Positions 8,528-16,614 of a DNA stretch of 64,000 bases are shown piece after piece. The number at the start of each line of letters is the position of its first letter. The first letter of the stretch is position 1. The translations under genes were made by a program, and so were the position numbers. The notes beneath the pieces are model-generated. The model saw only the letters and a program-made list of their open reading frames with translations, was not told where the DNA came from and did no database searches. Source of the stretch: Comamonas koreensis (GTDB lineage Bacteria > Pseudomonadota > Gammaproteobacteria > Burkholderiales > Burkholderiaceae_C); assembly GCF_021026195.1 (NCBI RefSeq), contig NZ_JAJNCT010000010.1, positions 62,001-126,000 on the forward strand, written 5' to 3'.

Positions 8528-9346
8528 TCAAGCGGTATGGCCGCTCAGCACGGTGCGCAGCAGCAAGTCATCAAGCGGCGCAAAGTCCACACTCGGCGTC
8601 TGCGGCACGGGGGCGGCCTCCAGCTGCGCCAAGGTGGTCTCGATAAAGGCATTGAGCACTGGCATTGCGGGGCCATGCTCGGACTCGTTGGCCGCGCGCT
8701 TGACCACCAGCAGTGCCGCAATCGCGTCGCGCACGGCCGGGTCGACGACGGTGCCATCGACCAGGTCCTGGAAGCGCATCGGCGCCACGCCCCGGCCTTC
8801 GGACACCCACAGGCAGGCCAGCAGCGGGCGCAGCACATAGAGGTATTTCTTGAACCGCACCGTCTCGCCCTTCAGGTACTCGCGGTAGTTTTTGCGCGCC
8901 ATGTGCAGGTAGTGGTAGTGCGTGCGTTCGGGCAGGTGCACGCACTCGATGGCCGCTCGCATGTCGGCAACAAACAGCGGATCGGCCTGGTAGACCACGG
9001 GCGAATCAAACCATTCGATCAAGGTGGCATTGCCCTTTTTGAGCAGGCCCAACGCCTTGCGCAGCTCCCAGCCGTTGACATCGAAGACATCGGAGATGGG
9101 CAGCTCGATCACATCGCGCTGCTCGCTGACGCTCAGGTACCAAGGCAGGCGCGGCGCGTAGATAAAGCGCACATCGTAGTCACTGTCGGGCGATGCAAAA
9201 CCCCAGCCCCGGCTGCCGGACTCGCAGGCAAACAGGATGCGCACCTGGTGCTCAATCTCGATCTGCGCCAGCTTGGCTTCGATATCGGCGCGCACCGCCG
9301 GGTCAATGGGGTGCACTTGCGCTTGCCAGGCTTCGGATGGGTTCAT
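8528..9346 (-). CDS. Predicted nucleotidyltransferase (YcgL / COG3541 type)
   Basis: The 272-residue protein carries the pol-beta nucleotidyltransferase signature [20 protein letters not shown] at about residues 41-60: the GSRG turn followed by the two metal-binding Asp residues of DYD. The rest ([36 protein letters not shown]) is as in the COG3541 family of uncharacterised nucleotidyltransferases, exemplified by Bacillus YcgL. The start at 9346 is chosen for its GGGAG site; a 70-codon upstream extension is open but unsupported. Substrate is unknown; family members are not obviously tied to a fixed operon. Here the neighbours are a convergent LysR gene and a divergent bacterioferritin. Confidence 0.82.
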   Translation of the reverse strand: MNPSEAWQAQVHPIDPAVRADIEAKLAQIEIEHQVRILFACESGSRGWGFASPDSDYDVRFIYAPRLPWYLSVSEQRDVIELPISDVFDVNGWELRKALGLLKKGNATLIEWFDSPVVYQADPLFVADMRAAIECVHLPERTHYHYLHMARKNYREYLKGETVRFKKYLYVLRPLLACLWVSEGRGVAPMRFQDLVDGTVVDPAVRDAIAALLVVKRAANESEHGPAMPVLNAFIETTLAQLEAAPVPQTPSVDFAPLDDLLLRTVLSGHTA

Positions 9347-9554
9347 GTTGCTCCCTTCAAAACCTCTGATCTTGCCAGAACTATCGCGGCCCATTCCCTG
9401 GCCGCGTCTGCGCTGGGCGCATAGGCAATGCGAATGCATCTGCTTACAGCCCGCATCCAGAGCGGTGCCACATGGGCATTTGGCTGCTTTCGCAACCAAG
9501 GCCACACAGACACGCGATACTGCAGGCTTCGCAAACTTTACCGAGAACAAGAAC

Positions 9555-10019
9555 ATGCAAGGCCATCCCGACGTTGTCGATTACCTCAAGGACCTGCTGC
9601 GTGGCGAATTGGCCGCACGCGACCAGTACTTTGCCCACTCGCGCATTTACGAAGACCAGGGCTTTACCAAGCTGTTCACCCGCCTGGACCATGAGATGCA
9701 GGAAGAAACCCAGCACGCCGATGCGCTGCTGCGCCGCATCCTGATGCTCGGTGGCCGCCCCGATATGCGCCCCAAGGAATTCACGCCCGGCGCCACCGTG
9801 CCCGAGATGCTGCAAAAGGACCTGGACACCGAATACGAAGTACGCGCCGGCCTGCGCCAGGGCATGGAACTGTGCGAGAAGCACAGCGACTATGTGAGCC
9901 GCGACATTCTGCTGGCCCAGCTGCGCGACACTGAAGAAGACCATGCCTACTGGCTGGAAAAGCAGCTCAGCCTGATCAACATGATGGGACTGCCCAACTA
10001 CCTGCAAAGCCAGACCTGA
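9555..10019 (+). CDS. bfr: Bacterioferritin-like di-iron ferritin lacking the haem-ligand methionine
   Basis: The 154-residue protein has bacterioferritin length and aligns throughout with E. coli Bfr: it starts [11 protein letters not shown] and ends [10 protein letters not shown]. Bacterioferritins form 24-mer shells that oxidise Fe(II) and store it as ferric mineral. The ferroxidase ligands are present: Glu18, Glu51, His54, Glu93 (equivalent to 94), Glu127 and His130. The residue at position 52, the axial haem ligand Met52 in E. coli, is Thr here, so this subunit should not bind haem in the usual way. It may be the ferroxidase partner of a second, haem-binding subunit encoded elsewhere, as in two-subunit bacterioferritins. 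No bfd gene is adjacent. A strong terminator follows. Confidence 0.9.
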   Translation: MQGHPDVVDYLKDLLRGELAARDQYFAHSRIYEDQGFTKLFTRLDHEMQEETQHADALLRRILMLGGRPDMRPKEFTPGATVPEMLQKDLDTEYEVRAGLRQGMELCEKHSDYVSRDILLAQLRDTEEDHAYWLEKQLSLINMMGLPNYLQSQT

Positions 10020-10032
10020 AGCTGAGCAGCGC

Positions 10033-10078
10033 CCAAGCAAAAGGCCGCCAGATTTGATTCTGGCGGCCTTTTGCTTGG
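10033..10078. terminator. Bidirectional terminator between bfr and yhhQ
   Basis: A perfect 20-bp inverted repeat (10033-10052 with 10059-10078, 6-nt loop) contains an A-run on the left arm and a T-run on the right arm. It lies between the convergent bfr and yhhQ genes and can stop both transcripts. Confidence 0.85.
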
Positions 10079-10119
10079 CGAGCATCCCGTCAGCCCCTCG
10101 GCCCAACGGATGTGCCGGG

Positions 10120-10797
10120 TCAGGGCGCAGCCGTCGCTGCCGTCGGCATGCGCATCGAACGCACCAGGGCGGCCAGCACCACGCCATAGGCGGGCACAAA
10201 CAGCAGCAGGCTCACCGCCAGCTTGATGACATAGTCCACCAGCGCGATCTCGACCCAGTTGGCGGCCATGAAGGGGTCGGCACTGCGCCAGAAGGCGATG
10301 GAGAAAAAGGCGGCGGTATCGAGCGCCTGGCCAAACACCGAGGCGGCAGCGGGCGCCATCCACCAGGCATGGCTCTTTTGGCGGATGCGGTCAAACACCT
10401 GGATATCGAGCAGCTGGCCCAGCACATAGGCGGCAAAGCTGGCCAGCGCAATGCGGAACACAAAGCTGTTGAAGGTCTGCAGGGCCTCCCAGCCGTTGAA
10501 GCGCCCTTCATGGAAGATGACGCCAACGATATATGACACCAGCAACGCTGGCAGCATGGCCCGGGTGATGACGCGGCGCGCCTCGGCCTTGCCAATCAGA
10601 CGCACGGTCAGGTCCGTCGCCAGGAAGATAAAGGGAAAGCTGAAGGCCCCCCAGGTGCTGTGAAAACCAAACAGCGAGATGGGCAGCTGCACCAGGTAGT
10701 TGCTGGCAATGACGATGGCGATATGGAAGGCCACCAGCACGGAGAGATAGAAAGGCACGCGCGACACAGGGGTCTGCACGGCATGAGCGGAGTTCAT
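10120..10797 (-). CDS. yhhQ: YhhQ-family queuosine precursor transporter
   Basis: The 225-residue integral membrane protein belongs to the YhhQ/VUT family (COG1738), inner-membrane transporters that take up the queuosine precursors preQ0 and preQ1 for tRNA modification. About six hydrophobic segments are visible (FYLSVLVAFHIAIVIASNYL, FSFPFIFLATDLTVRLIG, ALLVSYIVGVIF, VFRIALASFAAYVLGQLLD, and two near the C-terminus). The family marks FLATDLTVRLIGKAEARRVI and FDRIRQKSHAWWMAPAAAS are present. The leader directly before the start codon folds like a preQ1-I riboswitch, which agrees with the assignment. No other queuosine genes are in the window, fitting a salvage role. Confidence 0.9.
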   Translation of the reverse strand: MNSAHAVQTPVSRVPFYLSVLVAFHIAIVIASNYLVQLPISLFGFHSTWGAFSFPFIFLATDLTVRLIGKAEARRVITRAMLPALLVSYIVGVIFHEGRFNGWEALQTFNSFVFRIALASFAAYVLGQLLDIQVFDRIRQKSHAWWMAPAAASVFGQALDTAAFFSIAFWRSADPFMAANWVEIALVDYVIKLAVSLLLFVPAYGVVLAALVRSMRMPTAATAAP

Positions 10798-10800
10798 GAC

Positions 10801-10835
10801 ATTCCTTTTTGGTCAATGGGGGCGAGGGAACCCAT
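10801..10835 (-). promoter_or_regulatory. Candidate preQ1-I riboswitch overlapping the yhhQ ribosome-binding site
   Basis: Read on the minus strand, the 35 nt before yhhQ comprise stem P1 AUGGG/CCCAU (10831-10835 with 10816-10820), a 10-nt loop beginning UUC then CCU, and a tail UGACC followed by AAAAAGG. The loop CCU can pair with the tail AGG to form the H-type pseudoknot typical of the roughly 34-nt preQ1-I class. The GGUUC at the stem-loop junction and the A-rich tail match the class. The AAGGA that would be sequestered is the Shine-Dalgarno, so ligand binding should shut down translation of the transporter. Covariation was not tested. Confidence 0.7.
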
Positions 10836-11000
10836 GGCTACGAAAAAATGGCCTGCGCACAAAAAGGTATGCAGGCACAAGGGGCCCGTATTGTATACGC
10901 GCTGCGCAAAACCGGCCTGGCCGAAGGTGCAATGCCCGAGCCGCGAGAGATAGCCGCGCGTGCCTGTCTGGCCACAGCGGTGCATAGGCCAATGATAAAA

Positions 11001-11020
11001 AACTGTACAAATAAACAGTT
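11001..11020. promoter_or_regulatory. LexA (SOS) box, distal copy
   Basis: The site AACTGTACAAATAAACAGTT has the exact CTGT-N8-ACAG core of the beta/gammaproteobacterial LexA operator, with A/T-rich centre and AA/TT flanks. It lies 35 bp upstream (centre to centre) of a second box in front of the small gene at 11065. Confidence 0.72.
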
Positions 11021-11035
11021 AGCAGAGATACTAAG

Positions 11036-11055
11036 CACTGTTTATTTAAACAGTC
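11036..11055. promoter_or_regulatory. LexA (SOS) box, proximal copy over the promoter
   Basis: CACTGTTTATTTAAACAGTC has the exact CTGT-N8-ACAG core and perfect 8-bp arms ACTGTTTA/TAAACAGT. It ends 9 bp before the ATG at 11065. A possible promoter is TTAGCA (11019-11024), 18 bp, TATTTA (11043-11048), which would put the -10 element inside the box so that LexA blocks initiation. Confidence 0.72.
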
Positions 11056-11064
11056 ATCTAATCT

Positions 11065-11358
11065 ATGGAAGTCTCTACCCCGATCGCCATCAGCCTGCAG
11101 GATTGCCACGGCATTGATCCCGCCCTCAAGCACCGCGCGGAAGCGCGCTTTGCCAGAGAGATCGGCAAGTTTTTCCCCGATGAACAAGACATGCTGGAGG
11201 CCCTGAGCGCCTACACCGATGCCGCTGAAGGCGGTGAGATCTCTGCGCAGCAAGAAGTGCTGGCACGCGCCTGGCTCAAGGCCTTTGACAAGGCCCGGCA
11301 GGCGGGTTTTCAGGGGATTGGCGTGGAGGAAGCGTACTTCGACGTGCGCCTGGGCTAG
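11065..11358 (+). CDS. Small protein of unknown function under tandem LexA boxes
   Basis: A 97-codon frame encodes an acidic, mostly helical soluble protein (SLQDCHGIDPALKHRAEARF, then EDMLEALSAY-like helices, ending EEAYFDVRLG). I do not recognise a family; there is no signal peptide or membrane segment. Codon use looks like its neighbours and the two LexA boxes immediately upstream argue that it is a real, damage-inducible gene. There is no convincing Shine-Dalgarno between the proximal box and the ATG, so the message may be leaderless. The stop codon TAG is part of a CTAG at the junction with the palindromic element that starts at 11359. Possible roles include a small SOS checkpoint or repair accessory protein, but this is a guess from regulation only. 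Confidence 0.65.
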   Translation: MEVSTPIAISLQDCHGIDPALKHRAEARFAREIGKFFPDEQDMLEALSAYTDAAEGGEISAQQEVLARAWLKAFDKARQAGFQGIGVEEAYFDVRLG

Positions 11359-11517
11359 GGACCCTCTACAAAACTCCCTGCCGTGGTCTGAACGCGGGCT
11401 CGGGCGATCCGCTGCGTTGTCTTCCTTGTCAATAGCTCGCTATTGACTGCAAAAGACGCCTTGCGTCTCATCCCGATCCGCGTCCATCCCGCTTGGCGAG
11501 GGTTTTGCAGAGGATCC
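11359..11517. repeat. 159-bp foldback (MITE-like) palindromic element
   Basis: The segment is a near-symmetric imperfect palindrome centred at 11437/11438. The central arms GTCAATAGC/GCTATTGAC are perfect. The terminal 18 bp (GGACCCTCTACAAAACTC and, read inverted, GGATCCTCTGCAAAACCC) match at 15 of 18 positions. The flanks are CTAG on the left (11355-11358) and CTTG on the right (11518-11521), compatible with a 4-bp target duplication with one change. It has no coding capacity. Small size, terminal inverted repeats and full-length symmetry fit a non-autonomous MITE; the terminal sequence and CTAG-type target recall IS5-family elements, from memory only. Confidence 0.65.
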
Positions 11518-11637
11518 CTTGGCGACGCGGCCCTGGCGGCCTGGGCAGATCCATCTCAAAGATGGCTGCCAGCCATCAGGGTCCGGGAGTCGAGTAAAGC
11601 CAGAGCGCGCTTGGGCGCCCTGCCCGCTGTGCGTTGA

Positions 11638-12087
11638 TCAGCGTGCGCAGCTGAGCGATTCTCGCCAGCTGGGCTCGCTCACCATGCGTTTTTGCGACTG
11701 CAAGGTGTCGCGGCAGAGGTTTTCCAGGGTGCTGCGGTTGCCCGGGTCGTTCCAGTCCCAGGGGCTGGTGCCGGCCAAGGCCTGCGCTTGCTGCGCACGC
11801 GGGCTCTGGCTGCGCACATCCTGCTCGATGCCCTGGTGTGCGGCCAGAAAATCGGCGCTGCTCTGGGCAATCTCTTCGGGCACCAAGAAACCCGAGCTTT
11901 CGCAGCGCTGCACCTGGTACCAGTTGTTCAACGCATACATCACGGCGCCGTCACAAGGCGTCGCCTGCGCAGTCGTCACCTCGGCAGCGGCGGCGCTGTC
12001 CGTGGCACCACTCTGCACTTGCGCCAGGCTGGCACTGGCCATCACTCCAGGCACCAGCAGCGCCACCACATATTTCCACATCTTCAT
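11638..12087 (-). CDS. Exported protein of unknown function
   Basis: With the start at 12087 the protein is 149 residues: a signal peptide MKMWKYVVALLVPGVMASAS with cleavage near SLAQ, then a low-complexity Ala/Ser/Thr stretch and a C-terminal domain of about 100 residues rich in Gln with three Cys (PCDGAVMYALNNWYQVQRCE and LENLCRDTL). An alternative ATG at 12096 has GGAG 2 nt away, and the frame is open further upstream; neither improves the signal peptide. I do not recognise the family. It stands alone, pointing at the palindromic element on its 3' side and preceded by about 170 bp that separate it from the acnB terminator. Likely periplasmic. Confidence 0.65.
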   Translation of the reverse strand: MKMWKYVVALLVPGVMASASLAQVQSGATDSAAAAEVTTAQATPCDGAVMYALNNWYQVQRCESSGFLVPEEIAQSSADFLAAHQGIEQDVRSQSPRAQQAQALAGTSPWDWNDPGNRSTLENLCRDTLQSQKRMVSEPSWRESLSCAR

Positions 12088-12251
12088 CGGACTCATTTCT
12101 CCAGTCGGGCATTTCAAAACTTGGGCGAATAAACCTGGCATGCCAGGCCTGCAGACGCACAGGCGTCAGCCTGCGGCCAGCGAACATTGTGCATACCTCC
12201 GTTTTTTTTGCACGGGGCAGCACGCAAAACCTAGATACATGGCATAAAAAA

Positions 12252-12269
12252 AACCCGCCGAAGCGGGTT
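12252..12269 (-). terminator. Rho-independent terminator of the acnB operon
   Basis: Minus-strand hairpin AACCCGC-TTCG-GCGGGTT is followed by a run of eight T residues. It lies about 45 bp after the acnB stop codon and ends the leftward TCA transcript. Confidence 0.9.
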
Positions 12270-12312
12270 GGAAGGGCAGAGGCTGCAAACCCCTGCACTT
12301 GGGCCAAAAGGC

Positions 12313-14898
12313 TTAGATCTTCTCGGCCACCTCGGCGTATTCCGAGATTTCGTTGAAGTTCATGTAGCGGTAGACGGAGGCCTTGTCGGCATCGATCACG
12401 CCCATTTCCTTCAGGTACTCTTCCTTGGTCGGCAGCTTGCCGATGCGCGATGCGATCGCGGCCAGCTCGGCAGAGCCCAGGAACACATTGGTGTTCTTGC
12501 CCAGACGGTTGGGGAAGTTGCGGGTCGAGGTCGAGATCACCGTGGCGCCTTCGCGCACCTGGGCCTGGTTGCCCATGCACAGCGAGCAGCCGGGCATTTC
12601 GGTACGGGCACCAGCGGTACCAAAGGCGGCGTAGTGGCCTTCCTTGATCAGTTCGCTCTGGTCCATCTTGGTGGGCGGTGCCACCCACAGCTTGACAGGG
12701 ATATCACGCTGGCCGCCCAGCAGCTTGGCTGCAGCACGGAAGTGGCCGATGTTGGTCATGCACGAACCGATGAAGGCTTCATCGATCTTGGTGCCGGCCA
12801 CTTCGGACAGGAACTTGGCGTCATCCGGATCGTTCGGGCAGCAGACGATTGGCTCCTTGATGTCGGCCAGATCGATCTCGATGATGTGCGCGTACTCGGC
12901 GTCCTTGTCGGCTTCGAGCAGGTCGGGCTTGGCCAGCCAGGCTTCGACCTTCTCGATACGGCGCTGCAGGGTCTTGGCATCGGCATAACCGTCGGCGATC
13001 ATGTTCTTCATCAGAACGATGTTCGAGGTCAGGTATTCCTTGATCGGCTCGGGGTTGAGCTTGATCGTGCAACCAGCGGCAGAGCGCTCGGCCGAGGCGT
13101 CGGACAGCTCGAATGCTTGCTCGACCTTCAGGTCTGGCAGGCCTTCGATTTCCAGAATGCGGCCGGAGAACTCGTTGATCTTGCCGGCCTTGGCCACGGT
13201 CAGCAGACCGGCCTTGATCGCGTACAGCGGAATCGCGTGCACCAGATCGCGCAGGGTCACGCCAGGCTGCATTTCGCCCTTGAAGCGCACCAGCACCGAT
13301 TCAGGCATGTCCAGCGGCATCACGCCGGTAGCAGCACCGAAGGCCACCAGGCCCGAGCCTGCGGGGAAGGAGATACCGATCGGGAAACGGGTGTGCGAGT
13401 CACCACCGGTGCCGACGGTGTCAGGCAGCAGCAGGCGGTTGAGCCAGCTGTGGATCACGCCGTCACCAGGACGCAGGGCCACGCCGCCACGGTTGCTGAT
13501 GAACTGGGGCAGTTCGCGGTGGGTCTTCACGTCCACCGACTTGGGGTAGGCGGCCGTGTGGCAGAAGGACTGCATCACCATGTCGGCGGAGAAGCCCAGG
13601 CAAGCCAGGTCCTTCAGCTCGTCACGGGTCATTGGGCCGGTGGTGTCTTGCGAGCCCACGGTGGTCATGCGCGGCTCGCAGTAGGTACCAGGGCGCACGC
13701 CCTGGCCTTCCGGCAGACCGACAGCGCGGCCGACCATCTTTTGCGCCAGGGTGAAACCGGCCTTGGATTCGGCAGGCGCCTGGGGCAGGCGGAACACGGT
13801 GGATGCGGGCAGGCCCAGCGCTTCACGCGCCTTGGCGGTCAGCGAGCGGCCTATGATCAGGTTGATACGGCCACCGGCTTGCACTTCGTCCAGCAGCACA
13901 TCGCTCTTGAGCGAGAACTCGGCAATGGTCTCGCCGTTCTTGACGATCTTGCCGTCGTAGGGCAGCACGTCGATGACGTCGCCCATCTCCAGCTTGGAGA
14001 CGTCCACTTCGATTGGCAGCGCGCCCGAGTCTTCTTGCGTGTTGAAGAAGATGGGAGCGATCTTGCCGCCCAAAGTGACACCACCAAAGCGCTTGTTGGG
14101 CACGAAAGGAATGTCGACGCCCGTGCCCCAGATGATGGAGTTGGTTGCGGACTTGCGCGAAGAACCGGTGCCGACGACGTCGCCGACGTAGGCGACCAGG
14201 TGGCCCTTTTTCTTCAGGTCCTCGATGAACTGCATCGGGCCGCGCTTGCCGTCTTCCTCGGGCTTGAAGGCCGCGTCAGGGCGCGTGTTCTTCAGCATGG
14301 CCAGGTAGTGCAGAGGAATGTCGGGACGGCTCCAGGCGTCTGGTGCAGGCGACAGGTCGTCGGTATTGGTCTCACCGGGCACCTTGAACACGGTGACGGT
14401 GATCTTCTTCTCGACTTCGGGACGCGACGTGAACCACTCGGCATCGGCCCAGCTTTGCATCACTTCCTTGGCCTTGGCATTGCCGGCCTTGGCCTTGTCA
14501 GCGACGTCATTGAAGAAGTCGAACATCAACAGCGTCTTCTTGAGCGCATCGGCAGCCACGGCGGCCACGTCTGCGTCATCGAGCAGCTCGATCAGCGGAT
14601 GAACGTTGTAACCACCTACCATGGTGCCCAGCAGCTCGGTGGCCTTGGCCTTCGAGATCAGCGCCACTTTCAGGTCGCCATGTGCCACGGCAGCCAGGAA
14701 GGAAGCCTTGACCTTGGCGGCATCGTCCACGCCTGGCGGCACGCGGTGGGTCAGCAGATCGAGCAGAAATGCTTCTTCACCGGCAGGCGGGTTCTTGATC
14801 AGTTCGATCAAGTCAGCGACCTGCTTGGCATCCAGCGGCAGTGGGGGGATGCCCAGAGCGGCACGCTCAGTCACATGGTCGCGGTAGGCTTTCAACAT
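12313..14898 (-). CDS. acnB: Aconitate hydratase B (bifunctional, also 2-methylisocitrate dehydratase)
   Basis: The 861-residue protein has AcnB length and domain order: an N-terminal HEAT-like and swivel part (about 1-380, starting [20 protein letters not shown]), then the three-domain catalytic core. It interconverts citrate and isocitrate in the TCA cycle and also hydrates 2-methylaconitate in the methylcitrate cycle. The [4Fe-4S] ligands are seen as the Cys in [17 protein letters not shown] and the pair in [14 protein letters not shown]. The sequence [20 protein letters not shown] is the aconitase family signature. It is the last gene of a leftward cluster beginning with mdh, 70 bp after the Lys/Ala-rich gene. 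Identification is secure. Confidence 0.98.
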   Translation of the reverse strand: MLKAYRDHVTERAALGIPPLPLDAKQVADLIELIKNPPAGEEAFLLDLLTHRVPPGVDDAAKVKASFLAAVAHGDLKVALISKAKATELLGTMVGGYNVHPLIELLDDADVAAVAADALKKTLLMFDFFNDVADKAKAGNAKAKEVMQSWADAEWFTSRPEVEKKITVTVFKVPGETNTDDLSPAPDAWSRPDIPLHYLAMLKNTRPDAAFKPEEDGKRGPMQFIEDLKKKGHLVAYVGDVVGTGSSRKSATNSIIWGTGVDIPFVPNKRFGGVTLGGKIAPIFFNTQEDSGALPIEVDVSKLEMGDVIDVLPYDGKIVKNGETIAEFSLKSDVLLDEVQAGGRINLIIGRSLTAKAREALGLPASTVFRLPQAPAESKAGFTLAQKMVGRAVGLPEGQGVRPGTYCEPRMTTVGSQDTTGPMTRDELKDLACLGFSADMVMQSFCHTAAYPKSVDVKTHRELPQFISNRGGVALRPGDGVIHSWLNRLLLPDTVGTGGDSHTRFPIGISFPAGSGLVAFGAATGVMPLDMPESVLVRFKGEMQPGVTLRDLVHAIPLYAIKAGLLTVAKAGKINEFSGRILEIEGLPDLKVEQAFELSDASAERSAAGCTIKLNPEPIKEYLTSNIVLMKNMIADGYADAKTLQRRIEKVEAWLAKPDLLEADKDAEYAHIIEIDLADIKEPIVCCPNDPDDAKFLSEVAGTKIDEAFIGSCMTNIGHFRAAAKLLGGQRDIPVKLWVAPPTKMDQSELIKEGHYAAFGTAGARTEMPGCSLCMGNQAQVREGATVISTSTRNFPNRLGKNTNVFLGSAELAAIASRIGKLPTKEEYLKEMGVIDADKASVYRYMNFNEISEYAEVAEKI

Positions 14899-14968
14899 AC
14901 GTTCTCCGGTTCTCTATTTCAATGGTGGGGCGCTCGCAAGGCGTCGGGCAGCCGCGCCGCTGTTCTTA

Positions 14969-15562
14969 TCAGCGGCCGTTGCCTTCAAACAGTGCGGCAG
15001 GTGGGTTTTTCTTGATGGCTTCGGCAACCTGGTTTTGCTCAGGGCTCATGCATTCGTCGGCCAGGCGCTGACCGAGCTTGCGGTTGATCAGCATGGACTT
15101 GTTGGCCACCTGCAGCCACATGGCGCCAGCGTGCTGGTCTTCCAGGCGGACGGTGCCGGTGGAGGTGGCGACAGGTGCCATGTGGTACTTGAAGCCCTTG
15201 CCTTCAACGAAGAAGTAGCCGGGGTTGACCGAATCCTTGGCGATATTGATCGAGGCGCCCAGCTCACAGTTGATACGGCCTTGGTAGACCTGTTCGGCAA
15301 TGGCCAGCTCGGCGGGGGTCAGGGTCTGCTGGGCAGGAATGGCGGCAGCCGCAGTGGCGGCGCCGGCGCCCGCGGCGACCGCAGCACCCTTCCTGGCGGT
15401 GGACGCACGCTTGGCAGGGGCCTTTTTGGCCGGTGCCTTCTTGGCGGCGGTCGTCTTGGCCGCAGCCGGCTTGGCTGCCTTTTTCTCTTGCGCCTGCACA
15501 CTGCCCATGGCCAGAGTGAGTGCAGGAACCAAGACCAACAAAGAAATCACGCGATTTTTCAT
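14969..15562 (-). CDS. Exported protein with a histone H1-like Lys/Ala/Pro-rich segment
   Basis: The 197-residue protein starts MKNRVISLLVLVPALTLAMG, a signal peptide cleaved near VQAQ. Residues about 27-60 are a basic low-complexity stretch of KKA/PAKKA/AKR repeats resembling the tail of bacterial H1-like proteins. An Ala-rich linker follows, then a C-terminal domain of about 110 residues with two Cys (GRINCELGASINI, ADECMSPEQNQVAEAI). The start is fixed by a GGGAG site; further upstream codons are unsupported. It sits between the CitE-like gene and acnB in the leftward TCA cluster. I recognise no named family for the C-terminal domain. The combination of an export signal and a DNA-binding-like tail is odd; binding to cell-surface polyanions is a possible role. 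Confidence 0.75.
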   Translation of the reverse strand: MKNRVISLLVLVPALTLAMGSVQAQEKKAAKPAAAKTTAAKKAPAKKAPAKRASTARKGAAVAAGAGAATAAAAIPAQQTLTPAELAIAEQVYQGRINCELGASINIAKDSVNPGYFFVEGKGFKYHMAPVATSTGTVRLEDQHAGAMWLQVANKSMLINRKLGQRLADECMSPEQNQVAEAIKKNPPAALFEGNGR

Positions 15563-15615
15563 AACAACTCCCGCGATACAACGCAAGAAACAGGAAAAGG
15601 GCTGGACCCGGATGG

Positions 15616-16602
15616 TTACAGCCACTCCCGCACTGTACCCGGCAACGGACAACCCGTCTGCGCGGCACGCTCCAAAATTTGCCAAAAGTAACGATAACTT
15701 GCACGGTCATGCAAGACCCCGTCGACGCTGATCGGCGCCCATTGCGCGTCGGCCGCTGCCCGCACGATGCGGGCCGCCTCATCGACCTGGCTCTGCGTCG
15801 GCGCGAAGGCCTGCAGGATGGGCCGGATCTGCGCGGGGTGGATGCTCCACATGCGGGTGTAGCCCAGCTCGCCATAGGCGCGGCGGGCGGCCTGCTCCAT
15901 CGCATCGGGGTTCTTGAACTCGGTCACCACGCAGTGCGACGGCACCTTGCCATAGGCGTGGCAGGCGGCGGCGATCTCCAGCTTGGCGCGCAGCACCAGC
16001 GGATGCGTGAACTGGCCTTGCACGCCCATCGCGCTAGAGGGGATGGCGCCGCCATGGGCGGAGACAAAATCCATCAGGCCAAAGCTGATGCTTTGTACGC
16101 GGGGGTGGGCGGCAATCTCGAAGGCGCGGTGCACGGCCTGCGGCGACTCGATCAGCGCATGCAGCGGCACCGGGGTGCTGGTGGCCGACTGCAGCAAGCG
16201 GTCAACCTTGTCGATGTCATCGACCGACTCGACCTTGGGCACCATGATGTGGCAGAGCTGCTCGCCCGCCTCACCGGCGATGGTGGCGATGTCTTCGGCC
16301 AGCGCCGCGTGGTCGGCCGCATGCACGCGGGCGGCCACACGGGCACCGGGCGCAGCGCTCTTGGCGAGCGAGGCGACCAGCTGGGCATGGGCCTTTTCCT
16401 GGCCAACGGCTGCGCCGTCTTCGCAGTCCAGGGTCACATCGAACACGCAGCGGCCGAACTCTTCCATCATCTGCGCCTGCAAGGCCAGGCTCTTGCGCAT
16501 GCGGTCTTCCACGCCACTGTAGTGGTCGCAGACCGGCAGTGCCAGGGCCCCAGACTGGGCGCCGAGCAGTACCTGTGCGGGATGGATGGCGGAGACACTC
16601 AT
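15616..16602 (-). CDS. HpcH/HpaI aldolase / CitE-like CoA ester lyase
   Basis: The 328-residue protein is a TIM-barrel member of the citrate lyase beta / malyl-CoA lyase superfamily, which cleaves or forms 3-hydroxyacyl-CoA esters with acetyl-CoA or glyoxylate. Visible marks are [20 protein letters not shown] (the metal-binding Glu/Asp strand), [34 protein letters not shown] with the Glu ligand, and [15 protein letters not shown]. No citrate lyase alpha, gamma or ligase genes are present, so it is not part of a fermentative citrate lyase complex. It lies 12 bp after tam in the mdh-to-acnB cluster, suggesting a TCA-linked anaplerotic or CoA-ester repair role such as malyl- or citramalyl-CoA cleavage. 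Exact substrate undetermined. Confidence 0.85.
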   Translation of the reverse strand: MSVSAIHPAQVLLGAQSGALALPVCDHYSGVEDRMRKSLALQAQMMEEFGRCVFDVTLDCEDGAAVGQEKAHAQLVASLAKSAAPGARVAARVHAADHAALAEDIATIAGEAGEQLCHIMVPKVESVDDIDKVDRLLQSATSTPVPLHALIESPQAVHRAFEIAAHPRVQSISFGLMDFVSAHGGAIPSSAMGVQGQFTHPLVLRAKLEIAAACHAYGKVPSHCVVTEFKNPDAMEQAARRAYGELGYTRMWSIHPAQIRPILQAFAPTQSQVDEAARIVRAAADAQWAPISVDGVLHDRASYRYFWQILERAAQTGCPLPGTVREWL

Positions 16603-16614
16603 GGCTACTGATCG

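Noticed and set aside
11518..11640. Possible continuation of the 97-aa gene beyond the palindromic element
   Set aside because: Removing the element in silico leaves an open frame if CTTG is the original target, but the added sequence is antisense to another gene and not protein-like; the TAG stop is probably original.
11519..12247. A 242-codon plus-strand open frame after the palindromic element
   Set aside because: It is antisense to the exported protein gene at 11638-12087, which has a convincing signal peptide.
12268..15015. A 915-codon plus-strand open frame
   Set aside because: It is the antisense shadow of acnB. The translation is Gly/His/Gln/Arg-rich with no family features; the opposite strand encodes a complete aconitase.
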